Notes under the pieces: model-generated
What the model saw: the letters and a program-made list of their open reading frames with translations, nothing else
Database searches by the model: none
Told to the model about the DNA's origin: nothing
NCBI GenBank assembly: GCA_964502525.1
Contig: CAZCXH010000220.1
Coordinates: 1-6,144, forward strand
From: DATLYB01 sp964502525
GTDB taxonomy: Bacteria; Bacteroidota; Bacteroidia; Chitinophagales; CAIOSU01
Length of the DNA: 6,144 nucleotides
Direction: 5' to 3'
Part shown: piece by piece, positions 4,154 through 6,144 of the stretch
Layout of the letters: each line of letters opens with the position of its first letter
Position numbering within the stretch: the stretch's first letter is position 1
Made by a program: the position numbers and the translations under genes

Positions 4154-6144
4154 TTAGAGCCTTGCAGCTTCCTGCTTCGCCAGGGCCGCATATTTCTGCT
4201 GGGCGGCTTCATCGCCTTTCATCCTGTAACATTCCGCTAAGAACGTATAGACATCGAGCCTTACCTGCGTGTCGGCAACGGTGGTTCTTTCCAGCGCTTT
4301 GAAGTATTCCTGAATTGCAGTGTCATATTGCTGGCGGTAGAAATAGATGCTCCCGATGTTTTTGTAAGGGTCGGCAAAGCGGTCGTCAACTTTCAGCGCC
4401 AGTTTGAAATATTTCATTGCATTGTCCAGCTCGTTGCGCTCACCGTAAATAACTCCAAGGTTGTTATACACTTTCCACTGGCCTACCTCCAGATCAATCG
4501 CCTTCTTGTAGTCGGCAACCGCCCTGTCATAATCTTTTTTCCGGTAGTATGCAAGCCCGCGCTGCCCGTAAGCATCAGCGTAGTCCGGATAGATCTCCAA
4601 TGCGCGGTCATATTCCTTTAGCGAAACATCGAGCAGCCTGAACTTCTCTTCGTCAGTCTTTGCCTTCATCGCCTTCACCTTCATGAATTCATTGGCATAC
4701 CAATAATGGAGCCGCGCGCTGTTGGGCGCGTGTTTCACATCCGTTGCGTAAATCAAAAAATGATTGTTCCACACTGCGCTTCTCTGCACGGTCATCACCG
4801 AGCCTGCCGCTGCAATGGCAACGACTGCCGCTGCAAGAACCTTATTGCGCGAAAACATTGATGTCATGTTCTCTCCCGGATTAGCCGGTTCCGTTTTCAT
4901 CAGCCCTGCAAGGAGGGCGACAAGCGTGATGCAAAACCCCAGTGAAGGCACGTACAAAAAACGTTCTCCGAATCCGGATCCTATGGTGATGAAAATATTT
5001 GAATAAAGAGAAATAGTGATGAGGTAGAAAATGATTCCGAACACCCATAACTCTTTTTTCCGGAAGCGCAGCGCTGCTGCGGCAATCATGACAAGATAAA
5101 CCGCGAGGGAAAGCAATGCCTTCCAGTCGGCCCAGTTTACAATCGGTATCTCATTATACGCGTAATCAATCGAGAGAGGGTAGGGGACCAATAACAATCC
5201 GAGGTATTTCCCGAGAATTTTTACTGCCGTTGCGGTTTTCGTGGCAAACTCATTCGCGCCAATCAGGAAGTTGTCAATCAGCATCACATCGGAATCGTCA
5301 GAGATTCCACCGAGCACCATCCTTCTTAATATAAGGTACATCGCGGCACCGCCAATGAAGAAAGCGGCAATCATCGCATTTTTCTTTAGCGTAGTGTCGG
5401 TGAAAAAGTACAGCATCACCGGCACTACGCCCAGAAACGTGATCGAGCTTTCCTTTGACATGAATGATAAAAAATAGAACGCTGCCGCGGCAACCAATAA
5501 AATTATTTTGTCATTTTTTAAATAATTCAACATGACGTGCAAGGCGCCCAGCACGAACAGGAACGACAATATTTCATCGCGGCTCTTGATGTTGGCAACC
5601 ACCTCCGTGTGAATGGGATGAACGGAGAACAGCAGCGTTATCAGAAACGGAATGAGCAGCGATGCGCCCGGAAGCATTCTGCAGAGCAGCATGAAAAGCA
5701 AATACGCGGTGAGCGAGTAGAGCAGCACGTTGATCAAATGGCCGGGAAAAGGATTGTTGGGGGCGATTTCCCATTCGATCGCCATCATCACCAGCGACAG
5801 CGGCCGGTACAGTTCGCCCTTCGCAGTCCAGTAGCCGGCACGATAATCCGTCCGGAGCAGTTCGGGGATGCCTTTGACGCCCTGCTTCACGATGTGGTTT
5901 TCAGTCACCGCATTGGAGTCGTCCAGCACGAATTCGTGATTGAGCGAGTTGGCGTAAAGCAGGAAGGCAACCACCGCCAGCATCAATCCTAAAATGAGCT
6001 TTTGCACAGGGACATGCGCTGCCGAAACATTATCCTGCCTGTGTTTCAGCGATCCCTCCCTCTGCCGGGCGAGTTTCTCCTTGCGGGTCAGCTTTTCTTT
6101 TTGTTGCTTTTCCTTGACGAGCGTTTCGATGCCTAGGGATACAG
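4154..6144 (-). CDS. TMTC-like (DUF1736) membrane protein with C-terminal TPR repeats, 5' end outside window
   Basis: From GTG at 6005-6007 the frame gives 617 residues; numbering here uses that point. About a dozen hydrophobic segments span residues 2-20 and 90-406. HEFVLDDSNAVTENHIVKQG (24-43) carries an Asp pair (29-30) in the first outer loop, as in GT-C glycosyltransferases; HPIHTEVVANIKSRDEIL (130-147) and GERFLYVPSLGF (347-358) are strongly typical of the TMTC/DUF1736 group. Residues about 477-616 form four TPR repeats (AYGQRGLAYYRKKDYDRAVADY and similar). Eukaryotic TMTC proteins are O-mannosyltransferases; the bacterial members' activity is not established, so protein glycosylation is only an inference. 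The frame stays open upstream through 6144 for 45 more codons with no ATG, GTG or TTG, encoding a Lys/Gln/Arg-rich cytoplasmic tail (KEKQQKEKLTRKEKLARQRE). The GTG has no ribosome-binding site, so I take the true start to lie beyond the window. It is convergent with the acylase cluster. Confidence 0.88.
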   Translation of the reverse strand, partial: VSLGIETLVKEKQQKEKLTRKEKLARQREGSLKHRQDNVSAAHVPVQKLILGLMLAVVAFLLYANSLNHEFVLDDSNAVTENHIVKQGVKGIPELLRTDYRAGYWTAKGELYRPLSLVMMAIEWEIAPNNPFPGHLINVLLYSLTAYLLFMLLCRMLPGASLLIPFLITLLFSVHPIHTEVVANIKSRDEILSFLFVLGALHVMLNYLKNDKIILLVAAAAFYFLSFMSKESSITFLGVVPVMLYFFTDTTLKKNAMIAAFFIGGAAMYLILRRMVLGGISDDSDVMLIDNFLIGANEFATKTATAVKILGKYLGLLLVPYPLSIDYAYNEIPIVNWADWKALLSLAVYLVMIAAAALRFRKKELWVFGIIFYLITISLYSNIFITIGSGFGERFLYVPSLGFCITLVALLAGLMKTEPANPGENMTSMFSRNKVLAAAVVAIAAAGSVMTVQRSAVWNNHFLIYATDVKHAPNSARLHYWYANEFMKVKAMKAKTDEEKFRLLDVSLKEYDRALEIYPDYADAYGQRGLAYYRKKDYDRAVADYKKAIDLEVGQWKVYNNLGVIYGERNELDNAMKYFKLALKVDDRFADPYKNIGSIYFYRQQYDTAIQEYFKALERTTVADTQVRLDVYTFLAECYRMKGDEAAQQKYAALAKQEAARL

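Noticed and set aside
5537..5992. Plus-strand open frame of 151 codons opposite the TPR membrane protein
   Set aside because: Its product is rich in Gln, His and Arg, as expected for the complement of membrane-protein codons, and the minus-strand product has clear family motifs.

Overview
This window most likely comes from a member of the Bacteroidota, perhaps a Chitinophagales- or Sphingobacteriales-like environmental genome. Four things point that way: start codons without clear Shine-Dalgarno sequences, a loose lipobox lipoprotein, the protein families present, and many short palindromic repeats of several kinds. This is an inference from sequence style; there is no rRNA or marker gene to confirm it.

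Layout. Bases 1-553 hold no convincing gene. They contain a weak terminator-like hairpin (73-101) and a strong near-palindrome (389-440). Bases 554-3884 form a tight plus-strand cluster of three genes joined by two 4-bp ATGA stop/start overlaps: an exported penicillin-acylase-family (peptidase S45, Ntn-hydrolase) enzyme, a 113-residue four-helix membrane protein, and a lipocalin-like lipoprotein. Bases 3885-4153 separate convergent genes and hold two more imperfect palindromes. Bases 4154-6144 carry, on the minus strand, a multi-pass membrane protein with a C-terminal TPR array that resembles TMTC/DUF1736 proteins. Its reading frame has no stop up to the window edge, so its 5' end is probably missing.

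The most notable signal is at the DNA/RNA level. A 138-bp element (exactly 46 codons) bounded by 32-bp inverted repeats (30/32 identical) sits in frame inside the acylase gene. It falls in the linker between the alpha and beta subunits, just before the catalytic serine, and in characterised relatives that linker is cut out during autoprocessing. A second, shorter palindrome lies in the part of the lipoprotein gene that encodes the signal peptide, which is also removed. The two cases together look like palindromic elements tolerated in coding sequence where the peptide is discarded, similar in outcome to Rickettsia palindromic elements. Three further palindromes lie between genes.

How the genes may work together: the acylase, membrane protein and lipoprotein are probably co-transcribed and act at the cell envelope. 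The acylase's substrate cannot be read from sequence. The TPR membrane protein is transcribed towards the cluster and is probably unrelated to it.
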